Origin: Rhabdophis nuchalis
Lineage: Eukaryota; Chordata; Lepidosauria; Squamata; Natricidae
Reading direction: 5' to 3'
Assembly: GCA_039707465.1 (NCBI GenBank)
Contig: CM077648.1
Span: 28,833,119-28,897,118 of the forward strand
DNA: 64,000 nucleotides
This document shows, in pieces, positions 55,867 to 64,000 of the stretch. Each line of letters starts with the position of its first letter. Position 1 is the stretch's first letter. Below the pieces are notes generated by a model. The model was not told where the DNA came from, made no database searches, and was given only the letters and a program-made list of their open reading frames with translations. Made by a program: the position numbers and the translations under genes.

Positions 55867-58800
55867 GGTAATAATAATAATAATAATAATTTAATTTTAT
55901 AACCCGCTCTCTCTCCCCAAGGGGACTCGAGGCGGGGCACAGGCAATTAAAAATACAAAGAACAAACTACAGAGTACAAACAACAGAATTAAAAGTAAAT
56001 TAAATAATTCCTGCGCTAAAACCCATATACTAAACTAAAAATTACCCCTAAAAACCCCCTAACCTAAAAAGAGACTACCCAAGGCCGGCCAGATGAAAAA
56101 AGTGAGTCTTTAATTTTAAGCGGAAGGAGCGGAGGTCCGTGGTTGTCCTAATATCGGGGGGAAGGTCGTTCCAGAGGGCTGGGCCCGCCACAGAGAAGGC
56201 CCTTCCCCTGGGCGTCGCCCGCTGACAAAGTCTAGTGGACGGCACCCGGAGCAGTCCCTCTCTGTGGGAGCGTATCGGCCGTGAGGATGTATGAGGCAGG
56301 ATCCGATCCCGCAGATAACTAGGTCCCGAGCCATGGAGCGCTTTGAAGATGATAATTAACACCTTGAAGCGCACCCGGAAGACGACAGGTAGCCAGTGCA
56401 GCTCGCGCAAGAGCGGTGTTACGTGGGCAAACCTAGAGGTGCCCATAATTGCTCGCGCGGCTGCGTTCTGGACCAACTGAAGCCTCCGGGTGCACCTCAA
56501 GGGGAGCCCCATGTAGAGAGAGTTGCAATAATCCAGTCGGGATGTCACGAGAGCATGAGTGACTGTGCGAAGGGCGTCCCGATCCAATAGGGGGCGCAAC
56601 TGGCGTACCAGGCGAACCTGGTAAAACGCCCTCCTGGCCACGGCTGTCACTTGATCTTCCATGGACAGCCGGGTATCCAGGAGGACACCCAAGTTGCGCG
56701 CCCCATCCACAGGGGCAAGATGTTCGCCCCCTATGGCCAGCGTTGGAGAGAGCTGGTTGAATCGGGCAGCCGGAAACCACAGCCACTCGGTCTTGGTCGG
56801 GTTGAGCCTGAGTCCGTTACTTCCCATCCAGGTCCGCACGGCTTCCAGGCACTGGCACATCACCGCTACGGCATCGTTGGGGTGGTTTGGGGTAGATATG
56901 TACAGCTGGGTGTCATCAGCGTACAGGTGGTACTCCACCCCAAAGCCACGGATGATCTCACCCAGCGGCTTCATATATGCATTAAACAGGAGAGGCGAGA
57001 GGACCGACCCCTGAGGCACCCCACATGTGAGGGGTCTCGAGGTCGACCTCTGCCCTCCTGCCAACACAAATTGCGATCGGCCAGAGAGGTAGGAGGAGAA
57101 CCACCGTAACACGGTGCCTCCCACCCCCAACCCCCCCAGCCGATGCAATAGGATACCATGGTCGATGGTATCGAAAGCCGCCGAGAGGTCTAATAGGACC
57201 AGGATGGAGGAACAACCCCCATCTCTGGCCCTCCAGAGATCATCTACCAACGCGACCAATGCCGTCTCGGTGCTATGCCCGGGCCGAAAGCCGGACTGGC
57301 GCGGATCTAGATAGTCAACTTCCTCCAGGTGACGGGGAAACTGTTGTGCCACCACACTCTCAACAACCTTCGCCAAGAAGGGAAGGTTGGAGACTGGACG
57401 GTAGTTGTTCAAAAGAGCTGGGTCCAAAGAGGGCTTCTTGAGGAGGGGCCTCACCATGGCCTCTTTTAGGGAGGCAGGCAAGGAACCCTCACTCAAGGAT
57501 GCGTTGATAACCTCTTGGAGCCAGCCTCGTGTCACCTCCCAGGATGCCAGTACAAGCCAGGAGGGGCACGGGTCCAATAAACATGTGGTGGCTCGCAGTC
57601 GCCCACGTAGCCTGTCCATATCCTCGGAAGTAACGGAGTCAAACTCCTCCCAAACAAGATCTCTCTCGTGGCATCCCACTGGGCCATGAATGGGGGTTAG
57701 CTCACTCTGTATCTGGGCGGTTTTCTCCTGCAGAAAAATCACAAATTCCTCTGCTCTACCCTGTAGCGGGGCTTCCCGCTCCCTCTGTTGAAGGAGGGAG
57801 CGAGTCACCCTAAACAGGGCGGCAGGGCGGTTTTCTGCGGATGCTATGAGAGTGGCACAATGATGACGTTTGGCCACCCTCAGCGCCACAATGTAAGTCC
57901 GTAAATGGGCTCTTACCTGTGTCCGGTCAGATTCAGAGCGGCTAGCCCTCCATCTTCTCTCTAGGCATCTCTTGCGGCGTTTCATCACCCGCAGCTCCTC
58001 AGTGAACCAAGGAGCCAGGGTGGTTCGCCGCCGCGAGAGAGGCCGCAAGGGCGCGACCCGATCTAAGGCTCCCACGGCCGCACTATTCCATGCGGCCGTG
58101 AGGTCCTCCATCGGGGCGCGGGTCAGGGATACAGGAAATGGCCCAAGCGCTGTCTGGAACCCATCCGGGTCCATCAAGCGCCTGGGGCGGTACCAGATTG
58201 GTGACTCTGGTTCCGCCTCCCCGCGGAGGGGAGCAGCGGTCGGAAAGTCGAGCCGGAGAAGTGAGTGGTCTGACCATGACAAGGGTGTGATGACTATATC
58301 CCCTATACCCAGATCACTTTTCCATTGGCCTGAGACGAAGATGAGGTCCGGCGTATGTCCACCCTCGTGGGTGGGGCCCTGAATTACTTGGGTCAGGTCC
58401 ATGGCCGTCATGGAAGCCATGAACTCCCGAGCTACCACGGATGATTCGCCCAACGATGGCAGGTTAAAGTCCCCCATGACTATAAGTCTGGGGGTCTCCA
58501 CTGCCACCGTAGCGATCACCTCCAGGAGCTCGGGCAGGGCTGCTGCTACATAGCGGGGAGCCAGGTATACAACCAGCAAGCCCAACTGCCTCCCTAGGCC
58601 CCACTTCACGCAGAGGGACTCACAGCCGGAAGTCTGAGGCACAATGGTCTCTCTCGGCTCAAGGCCTTCCTTAATAATGACCGCTACCCCACCACCCCTG
58701 CCTAGGGCCCGCGGCTGATGAAATGCGCGGTAGCCTGGTGGGCACATTTCAACGAGGGGATGTCCTCCCTCGTGGCCCAACCAGGTCTCCGCAATTCCTA

Positions 58801-59155
58801 CCAGGTCCGGCTCCCCCTCTGACACAAGGTCACTAATGAGGGGGGCTTTGTTGACAACGGACCTGGCGTTGCAAAACATCAGCCGCAGACCCTGGCTCTG
58901 TATTCCCTGGCCACCTAGCCTGCGGGGGTTGTGGCACCCAACCGTTTGTAACCAACGGCTACGTGCCTCCAACCGGGAGGAAAGAACTTGTCTCCCCTCG
59001 GCCCTGCCCCTCCCCACGACCCTCTGGATGGGGAAGCCCTCCACCGGAATGACTTGTGTTTCCCCCCTCTTAACGGAACCATCCGCCTCCCTCCGTCGTC
59101 TGCTGGCTCGGCCCGTTCCCTTCTGGCTAGTGGTGGGAGTTGTAGAGTCCCACTG
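55867..59155 (-). mobile_element. Young-looking L2-clade LINE, antisense in UGT8 intron 1
   Basis: Minus-strand structure: an open endonuclease-RT frame from the 5' edge near 59155 to 56075, a 3' untranslated region of about 200 bp with the GAGTCCCCTTGGGGAGAG stem motif (about 55912-55929), and a TTA/ATT-unit tail at 55869-55890. The 18690-22083 copy carries more 5' sequence, so this copy is probably 5' truncated. The lack of any stop or frameshift in about 3 kb suggests recent arrival. I could not find a convincing target duplication. Confidence 0.85.
56075..59155 (-). CDS. L2-clade LINE endonuclease-reverse transcriptase, uninterrupted frame (5' partial)
   Basis: Non-LTR retrotransposon protein that nicks target DNA and copies its RNA at the nick. 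The frame is open from just after a TGA at 59156-59158 to the stop at 56075, about 1026 codons. The first in-frame Met is the one in LRLMFCNARS, so the true N-terminus may be missing. Counting from the GTG at 59044 as residue 1, the apurinic-type endonuclease shows Asn59 (FCNARS), AETWLG, MGDFNLP and the SWSDHSLL catalytic His. The RT shows YRPVSNL, LLDLSAAFDTIDH, GVPQGSVLSPLLF and YADD at about 708-711, with C-terminal SRLDYCNSLY and WLPV motifs of the L2 clade. All expected catalytic residues are present. It runs antisense to UGT8. Whether it is expressed is unknown. Confidence 0.85.
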   Translation of the reverse strand, partial: QWDSTTPTTSQKGTGRASRRRREADGSVKRGETQVIPVEGFPIQRVVGRGRAEGRQVLSSRLEARSRWLQTVGCHNPRRLGGQGIQSQGLRLMFCNARSVVNKAPLISDLVSEGEPDLVGIAETWLGHEGGHPLVEMCPPGYRAFHQPRALGRGGGVAVIIKEGLEPRETIVPQTSGCESLCVKWGLGRQLGLLVVYLAPRYVAAALPELLEVIATVAVETPRLIVMGDFNLPSLGESSVVAREFMASMTAMDLTQVIQGPTHEGGHTPDLIFVSGQWKSDLGIGDIVITPLSWSDHSLLRLDFPTAAPLRGEAEPESPIWYRPRRLMDPDGFQTALGPFPVSLTRAPMEDLTAAWNSAAVGALDRVAPLRPLSRRRTTLAPWFTEELRVMKRRKRCLERRWRASRSESDRTQVRAHLRTYIVALRVAKRHHCATLIASAENRPAALFRVTRSLLQQREREAPLQGRAEEFVIFLQEKTAQIQSELTPIHGPVGCHERDLVWEEFDSVTSEDMDRLRGRLRATTCLLDPCPSWLVLASWEVTRGWLQEVINASLSEGSLPASLKEAMVRPLLKKPSLDPALLNNYRPVSNLPFLAKVVESVVAQQFPRHLEEVDYLDPRQSGFRPGHSTETALVALVDDLWRARDGGCSSILVLLDLSAAFDTIDHGILLHRLGGLGVGGTVLRWFSSYLSGRSQFVLAGGQRSTSRPLTCGVPQGSVLSPLLFNAYMKPLGEIIRGFGVEYHLYADDTQLYISTPNHPNDAVAVMCQCLEAVRTWMGSNGLRLNPTKTEWLWFPAARFNQLSPTLAIGGEHLAPVDGARNLGVLLDTRLSMEDQVTAVARRAFYQVRLVRQLRPLLDRDALRTVTHALVTSRLDYCNSLYMGLPLRCTRRLQLVQNAAARAIMGTSRFAHVTPLLRELHWLPVVFRVRFKVLIIIFKALHGSGPSYLRDRILPHTSSRPIRSHREGLLRVPSTRLCQRATPRGRAFSVAGPALWNDLPPDIRTTTDLRSFRLKLKTHFFHLAGLG

Positions 59156-59321
59156 TCATAAGAACAGGGATGTGTCAAATGCCTGGCTTTTGATCATGTA
59201 ACCATGGGGGGCATTACAAGGGTCAGAACTTCAGGCAGGAATCATAAGTCCTTTCATTCAGACCCATCATAATTTTGAATGGTTGCTGAATAAATGGTCA
59301 TAAGTTGAGGATTACCTGTTA

Positions 59322-62043
59322 TTAGTGCTAAAAAATACAGTATGTGTTGCCAACAGACAGGATATCTAAACTTGTTTCCATTTGGTCTTAATCATATGTT
59401 CTGGTGTCACACAAACCTCATAAAGATTCCCAGAATTTTATAGAAATTTGCCTTTGTTTAACTTGGTCGAACCAACCAACTTTGCACTACTTCCTTTTGC
59501 TACTAGAAGAATTATATTTAATTCATTTGGATGCCGTAGGATTTGATAGTTTTTCTTTCTCCTATCTTAAAGACTTTTTGTTGAGGCTTTAGCAAAACTC
59601 TTCTGTAAATCAAGTATTATTCTTTTGGGTTGTCATTTCTATTTTTATTATCATCTTATTTTATAATCCACATTTTTTTAGTATTGAAACAGTTTCTTTA
59701 TATGCTAATATTTCTGCATCAGACTTGTTTCACCTCTTTATCATATAGATCTTCCATAGTATTCTCTTCTACATCAGTTTGCAGTACAATTATTTTAATT
59801 TTTCATTCCACATCCCATTTTGCAATTTATCTTAATACTAGAGTAAGAATGATAGAAGACAGCATCTTATTGGTTTCTTATACCTTTCTTTTTATCAAAA
59901 CATTTTTAAAAGAGTTTATTTAATTTAACATATACATTTATCTCCATTCTTGCTTAATCCCTAATACATAATTTAACAATTCATTATAATTTTTCAAAAT
60001 ACATCATTATTATTTAAACAGTAGTTAAAGTTACTACAAATGTTACACAAAATAAAAGGCAAAAGCTAGATTGGGACCCTGCATTCTTGAGAATGGGTTG
60101 GGAGAGGTATTTCATTCTTGAGTACAGTACTTCTTTGCTGGGTTTAAAATAGCCCAACTTCTGTAGTTTGGGGTCTGAATTCCCCCATACTCCCCAGTGC
60201 TATTGCAATAAGAGTTACATTAATGTTACCAAGAGGATTCTTTAGAGCAGCAGCATTTTATATGTTTCAGGCTCCTGTTAAAGGATGACGTGTGCAACAC
60301 TATATTACACTGGGTAATCATAAAATATATTTATTAGCATTTAATAGCCACCAAAGCAAATTAAACCAAGGTTATATGGTTATATACAATTTCTGATAAT
60401 GAAGTAACAAACCAAGAAATCTATTTTTTATATTTTTATTGAAAGTATCACAAAAACATATTGTGGAATGTGTGTCAAGAGTAGAATTCTGACATCTTAA
60501 ATTTTCTATTCATCTGTATTAAAATGTTGTATATTAACAAGTTTATATCAGAATTGTAATCAGAACTAAAATAGATTAAGAGGTTGGTTTGATATAAAGG
60601 TTCACATATTCCATTAGCTGGTGATTTACCTGTTTTAAATATGTCTTTAGCTATTTCTTATAATAACATAGTTTGTGAAACAGCTACGGGTCATGCGAAG
60701 CCGCCTTCTTGTCTTGGGAGGAAACTGCTGGAAAGCCTTGTGTGGCTAACAGCTGCTCACAAAATGCCAGCCCAAGCATGCTAGATCAACAGTTAAGAGC
60801 AAGAAGATAGCAATGGCTAGCTGGAGCGGTAGAGTGCAGGATTACATAAGGACAGTGATGGGGGAGATAGGCAGGTAGGGGTTGCCATCAATGTAGACAG
60901 GCTGCCAAGCACCTGAATTTGATTGTGTGACCACAGGTGTGCTCCAAAAGTGATAACTTTAATCAGGACCAGGTATAAATACTATAGGTTCAGTGCTGTT
61001 GTAACTTGGAATGGTTGCTGAACAATTTCTGTTTGTCTAGAACTCTGTCCCATCTCTTCTTCATGGTACATTATTTATTGGAGCTACAGTATGCAAATCT
61101 TCCAAAAGAGGTGCTTTGCAAAAAGGAGAAGCGCATATGAATCCCTTCTCTGAATAATTAAAACAGTGGCATCTTTTTCCAGGTTCGTGTGACAGTTTCA
61201 TAAGTTCGGCCTGGCTTTCTCTGTGTGCATAGTTTGGAAAAAAATGTCAGTACTTTAATGACTGAAAGAAAAGTATTTTGTATGCTATACCCCTGCCTCC
61301 CCCCACTGGATTACAGAGTAGCAGTTTGGAAGCTTTTACGCATCATTATGATTTATAGAATGAAGTAAGATCAAGAGGGAAGGTGACTAGGAAAAAATGG
61401 TCTGGTCACCCTATCTACCTTTAATGATGATTAAATATTAAGATATCAGCTGGAGAAGGTTACTATGACATGGAAATAAATATCATACTATACTAATATC
61501 TGCAGAATTTAGTTAAAGATAAATATATTGAGAGCTATTGAACAACCGGCAAGTTTTCAGGATGAAATTGTACTTGAAAGGTGATTTGAAAAAATTAGGT
61601 AGCATAGCTACCTAATATAGACAGCTATATTTTTCTGGCATATGCCTATATCTTACAATGCTTTCTAGTTTCTCCTTTTTTGTCTATATAATATAGCTTA
61701 GTATCTTCTAGCATGGGTTTTTTTGGATAATTTTGTTCCTAGGAAAACAAGGGTTTTTTTGCCATAGAAATTTCATTTAAAGTTATATTCTAAAGGTTTT
61801 TTCCCCCCTTTGATTGTCAGTAACATCAGTTTCAGTGACAATTTGTTAGGGTTTAAAACAATTTTCCCAAAACCTGATGCCCTCCAGACATATTGGAATA
61901 CATCTCCAATAAAACAACTTGAATTATGGGAATTGTAATACAACTAGGTTGGAAAAGACTCGCTTAATATGTCCAATTGTTACTAAGTAATGGCTTTAAA
62001 AATATTTAAATGGCATTTCAGCCGTGTTGAATAACATTTTTGT
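59322..62043 (+). other. UGT8 intron 1, last 2.7 kb
   Basis: AT-rich. A fragment of the GTAGTCCTC MITE interior may lie at 60885-61050 (GCCAAGCACCTGAATTTGAT, GTTGTAACTTGGAATGGTTG). The minus-strand LINE-like sequence at 59450-59930 could not be identified. No exon seen. Confidence 0.45.
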
Positions 62044-62055
62044 TTATCATTTCAG
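62044..62055 (+). other. UGT8: Splice acceptor of the UGT8 coding exon
   Basis: TTATCATTTCAG precedes exon base 62056. The ATG lies at 62058-62060, so the exon starts 2 bp before the start codon. The in-frame TTG codon and five further codons upstream of this ATG are intronic and not part of the protein. Confidence 0.85.
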
Positions 62056-62057
62056 CT

Positions 62058-62879
62058 ATGAAGTCTTACATTCCATTTTTCATTCTTCTGTGGAGTGCTG
62101 TTGGAATTTCAAAGGCTGCCAAAATAGTTATTGTGCCGCCAATTTTGTTTGAAAGCCATCTATATATTTTCAAGACCCTGGCTTCAGCCTTATATGAACA
62201 TGGCCACCAGACTGTTCTGCTTCTGTCTGAGGGCAGAGAAATCCCTCCATCAAGTCATTACAGACTACAGCGATACCCAGGGCTCTTTAATACAACCACC
62301 TCAGATGAATTTCTTCATTCCAAAATGAGGAGTATCTTTTCTGGGAGACAAACGGCGGTGGAGCTGTTTGATATTCTGGATCACTATTCGAAGAATTGTG
62401 ACATGGTTGTGGGCAACAAGAAGCTCCTGCATGCCCTGAAACAGGAAAAATTTGACCTGCTACTAGTAGATCCTAATGAGATGTGTGGATTTGTTCTTGC
62501 CCATCTTTTAGGGATTAAATATGCTGTTTTTTCCACTGGCCTTTGGTATCCAGCAGAAGTAGGTGCACCTGCACCATTAGCATATGTCCCTGAATTTAAT
62601 TCACTTCTCACAGACCATATGAACTTCCTAGAAAGATTTAAGAACACTATTGTTTATCTGGTTTCAAGATTTGGAGTCAGTTTTTTGATTCTGCCAAAAT
62701 ATGAAAGGATAATACAGAAGTATAGTGTACAACCAGCAAGGTCCATGTATGATTTGGTTCATGAATCCAGCCTGTGGATGCTATGTACTGATGTAGCACT
62801 GGAGTTTCCAAGACCTACACTACCAAACGTTGTTTACGTGGGAGGAATCCTGACCAAACCAGCCAGCCCTCTACCAGAA
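62058..62879 (+). CDS. UGT8: UGT8, 2-hydroxyacylsphingosine 1-beta-galactosyltransferase, first coding exon
   Basis: This enzyme moves galactose from UDP-galactose to ceramide in the ER lumen, making galactosylceramide, the precursor of sulfatide and a main myelin lipid. The exon encodes residues 1-274 of about 541. Residues 1-20 (MKSYIPFFILLWSAVGISKA) form a signal peptide. PPILFESHLYIFK holds His34, at the place of the UGT family's catalytic His. Asn78 in NTT is a glycosylation sequon. Later come LLVDPNEMCGF (Asp138), STGLWYPAEVGAPAPLAYVP and TDVALEFPRPTLPNVVYVGG, all strongly UGT8-like. The UDP-sugar signature and C-terminal membrane anchor are in later exons outside the window. The exon ends in phase 0 after CCA GAA at 62879 with donor GTAAGG. 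The longer reading frame to 63005 is intron read-through. No damage is seen. Confidence 0.97.
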
Positions 62880-62885
62880 GTAAGG
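62880..62885 (+). other. UGT8: Splice donor, start of UGT8 intron 2
   Basis: GTAAGG directly follows the PLPE codons, the same exon boundary expected from mammalian UGT8. The intron continues past the window end. Confidence 0.88.
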
Positions 62886-62925
62886 TTAAATTTTATTGTT
62901 ATGAAAGATTGTACAACTTGGGTAT

Positions 62926-64000
62926 TACCGTATTTTTCGGAGTATAAGACGCACCTTTTTTCCTCTAAAAAGAGGCTGAAAATCTGGGTGTGTCTTATAC
63001 ATTGAATACAGTATTTTTTGCCTCCTGAAACCTCGCCCCTTCACCAAAATGGCCGTGCGCATACCCTTATGGAGGCTTCCAGAGAGCTCCTGGGGGCTGG
63101 GGAGGGCAGAAATGAGCAAAAAACAGGGCGTTTTTGCCCCCCCCCCCAGACCCCAGCAGCACTCTATAAGCCTTCATAACGCTATGCATGCTATTTTTTG
63201 ACCTAAAAATGGCCGGTTTTTGCGAAAAAAATGGGCCATTTTTCCTCGTTTTGGACCTCCCCAGGAGCACTCTGCAAGCCCCCCCAAGGCTCTTCATGCC
63301 TTTTATTTGAAAAAAAAACAGGCCCATTTTCACGAAAAGCGGGCCATTTGAGGGAGGTTTGCACCGTGCATAAAGGGTTTTTTTTTCTTTTGGAAAGCTG
63401 TTTAGTTAGAGTGATTGATGAGAATTACGTTGGCCAAGTACTGTGCCTGCAGAAACAAAAATTTGTTCTAAAGATGGTAAGTGATTTCCTTCTCCAGTAC
63501 ATGGGTAAAATATACCTGGAAACATCTACCTACCTACCTACCTACCTACTCTCTCTCTCTACCTATCCACTGTATTTCTCTCTCTCTCTCTCTCTACCTA
63601 ACTACCTATCTACCCTCTCTCTCTCTCCCTACCTACTGTATTTATCTATCTCCCCTCTCTATCTACCTACCTACTCTCTCTCCCCCCCTACCTATCTACT
63701 GTATTTCTCGCTGTCTATTTCTCTCTCTCTATCCTCTACCTACTTATCTATCTACACACACTCTCTCCCCACTTACCTACCTACTGTATTTCTCTCTCTC
63801 TCTCTGTCTCTATCCTTTTATCTACCTACTTAACTACACATTCTATCTCCCTACCTACCTACCGTATTTCTCTCTCCCCCTCTGCCTACCTACCTAACTA
63901 CTCTCTCTCTCTCTCCCTACCTACCTACCTACTGTATTTCTCTATTTCTCTCCCTCTCTATCCACCTACCTACTTTTTTTAAAAAAATGCCTCTTCAAAA
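62926..64000. mobile_element. DNA element with satellite-like core, second copy, 46 bp into UGT8 intron 2
   Basis: The left terminus TACCGTATTTTTCGGAGTAT then AAGACGCACC starts at 62926. The body matches 40938-42111, with the same AAAAAGAGGCTGAAAATCTG. The window ends at GCCTCTTCAAAA, which corresponds to 42060, so about 50 bp of the right end is missing. It lacks the palindromic insertion present in the first copy. Confidence 0.75.
63525..63975. repeat. Higher-order CTAC/CTCT array, second copy
   Basis: About six units marked by C(T/C)GTATTT at 63570, 63636, 63699, 63784, 63862 and 63932, spacing 63-85 bp. It has more units than the first copy. Frames through it are low complexity. Confidence 0.8.

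Larger units (their letters stand above)
54826..59321. mobile_element. MITE-like element split by two later insertions
   Basis: The left end TACAGATAGTCCTTGAGGTA and right end TTGAGGATTACCTGTTA are inverted copies of the family terminus. The element's own DNA is 54826-54881, 55139-about 55866 and about 59151-59321. An AATAAGAC-type element and a full LINE account for the rest. The right portion matches 1-253 (TTTTGATCATGTAACCATGG). Confidence 0.6.
28395..62055 (+). other. UGT8: UGT8 intron 1 (about 33.7 kb)
   Basis: Bounded by GTAAGT at 28395 and the acceptor TTATCATTTCAG at 62044-62055. Over 15 transposon insertions lie within it. A further noncoding exon inside it cannot be ruled out. The span depends on the exon 1 call. 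Confidence 0.5.

Noticed and set aside
62040..62057. Upstream in-frame TTG start for UGT8
   Set aside because: These bases are the intron end and splice acceptor. The true ATG at 62058 matches the known UGT8 N-terminus.
62880..63005. Extension of the UGT8 frame by 41 codons past PLPE
   Set aside because: A consensus donor lies exactly at the expected exon end, and the extra residues come from intron and transposon DNA.

Overview
The window is vertebrate nuclear DNA, most likely from a squamate reptile and probably a snake. The evidence is Bov-B, CR1, L2-clade and L1 LINE pieces, several tRNA-derived SINE types, many short hAT-type DNA transposons, and a CR1 3' tail made of AATAG units, a repeat reported to be seeded by CR1 in colubroid snakes. 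Nothing suggests a bacterium, plasmid or virus.

Only one host gene is supported: UGT8 (ceramide galactosyltransferase), on the + strand. A CpG island at about 27.5-29.15 kb with CCAAT, E-box and GC-box motifs is its likely promoter. It holds a probable 5' noncoding exon ending at a strong splice donor (28394/28395). After an intron of about 33.7 kb, the first coding exon (62056-62879, 274 codons, phase 0) gives the signal peptide and N-terminal acceptor-binding domain. The remaining exons lie beyond base 64000.

Bases 1-27.5 kb look intergenic and are full of repeats. In order: a MITE with a GTAGTCCTC terminus, a CR1 3' end, a Bov-B 3' end, a CR1 copy split by a 3.6-kb LINE of unresolved clade and flanked by a copy of about 230 bp of the CR1, SINEs, an ORF1-only L1, hAT elements, and a 3.4-kb decayed L2-clade LINE. 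Intron 1 of UGT8 has an old L2 copy carrying two hAT insertions, more SINEs and hATs, a Bov-B RT remnant, two perfect-stem hairpins, and a 1.17-kb element with a CTAC/CTCT satellite-like core. It also holds an antisense L2-clade LINE whose endonuclease-RT frame is open for about 1026 codons, nested inside a MITE.

The main surprises are the nested insertions, the very long duplication around the 3690-7253 LINE, the HAL1-like L1, the set of hATs with readable 8-bp target duplications, and a second copy of the satellite-bearing transposon starting 46 bp after the UGT8 coding-exon donor. I found no new enzyme system. All repeat family names come from recognition, not from a database search.
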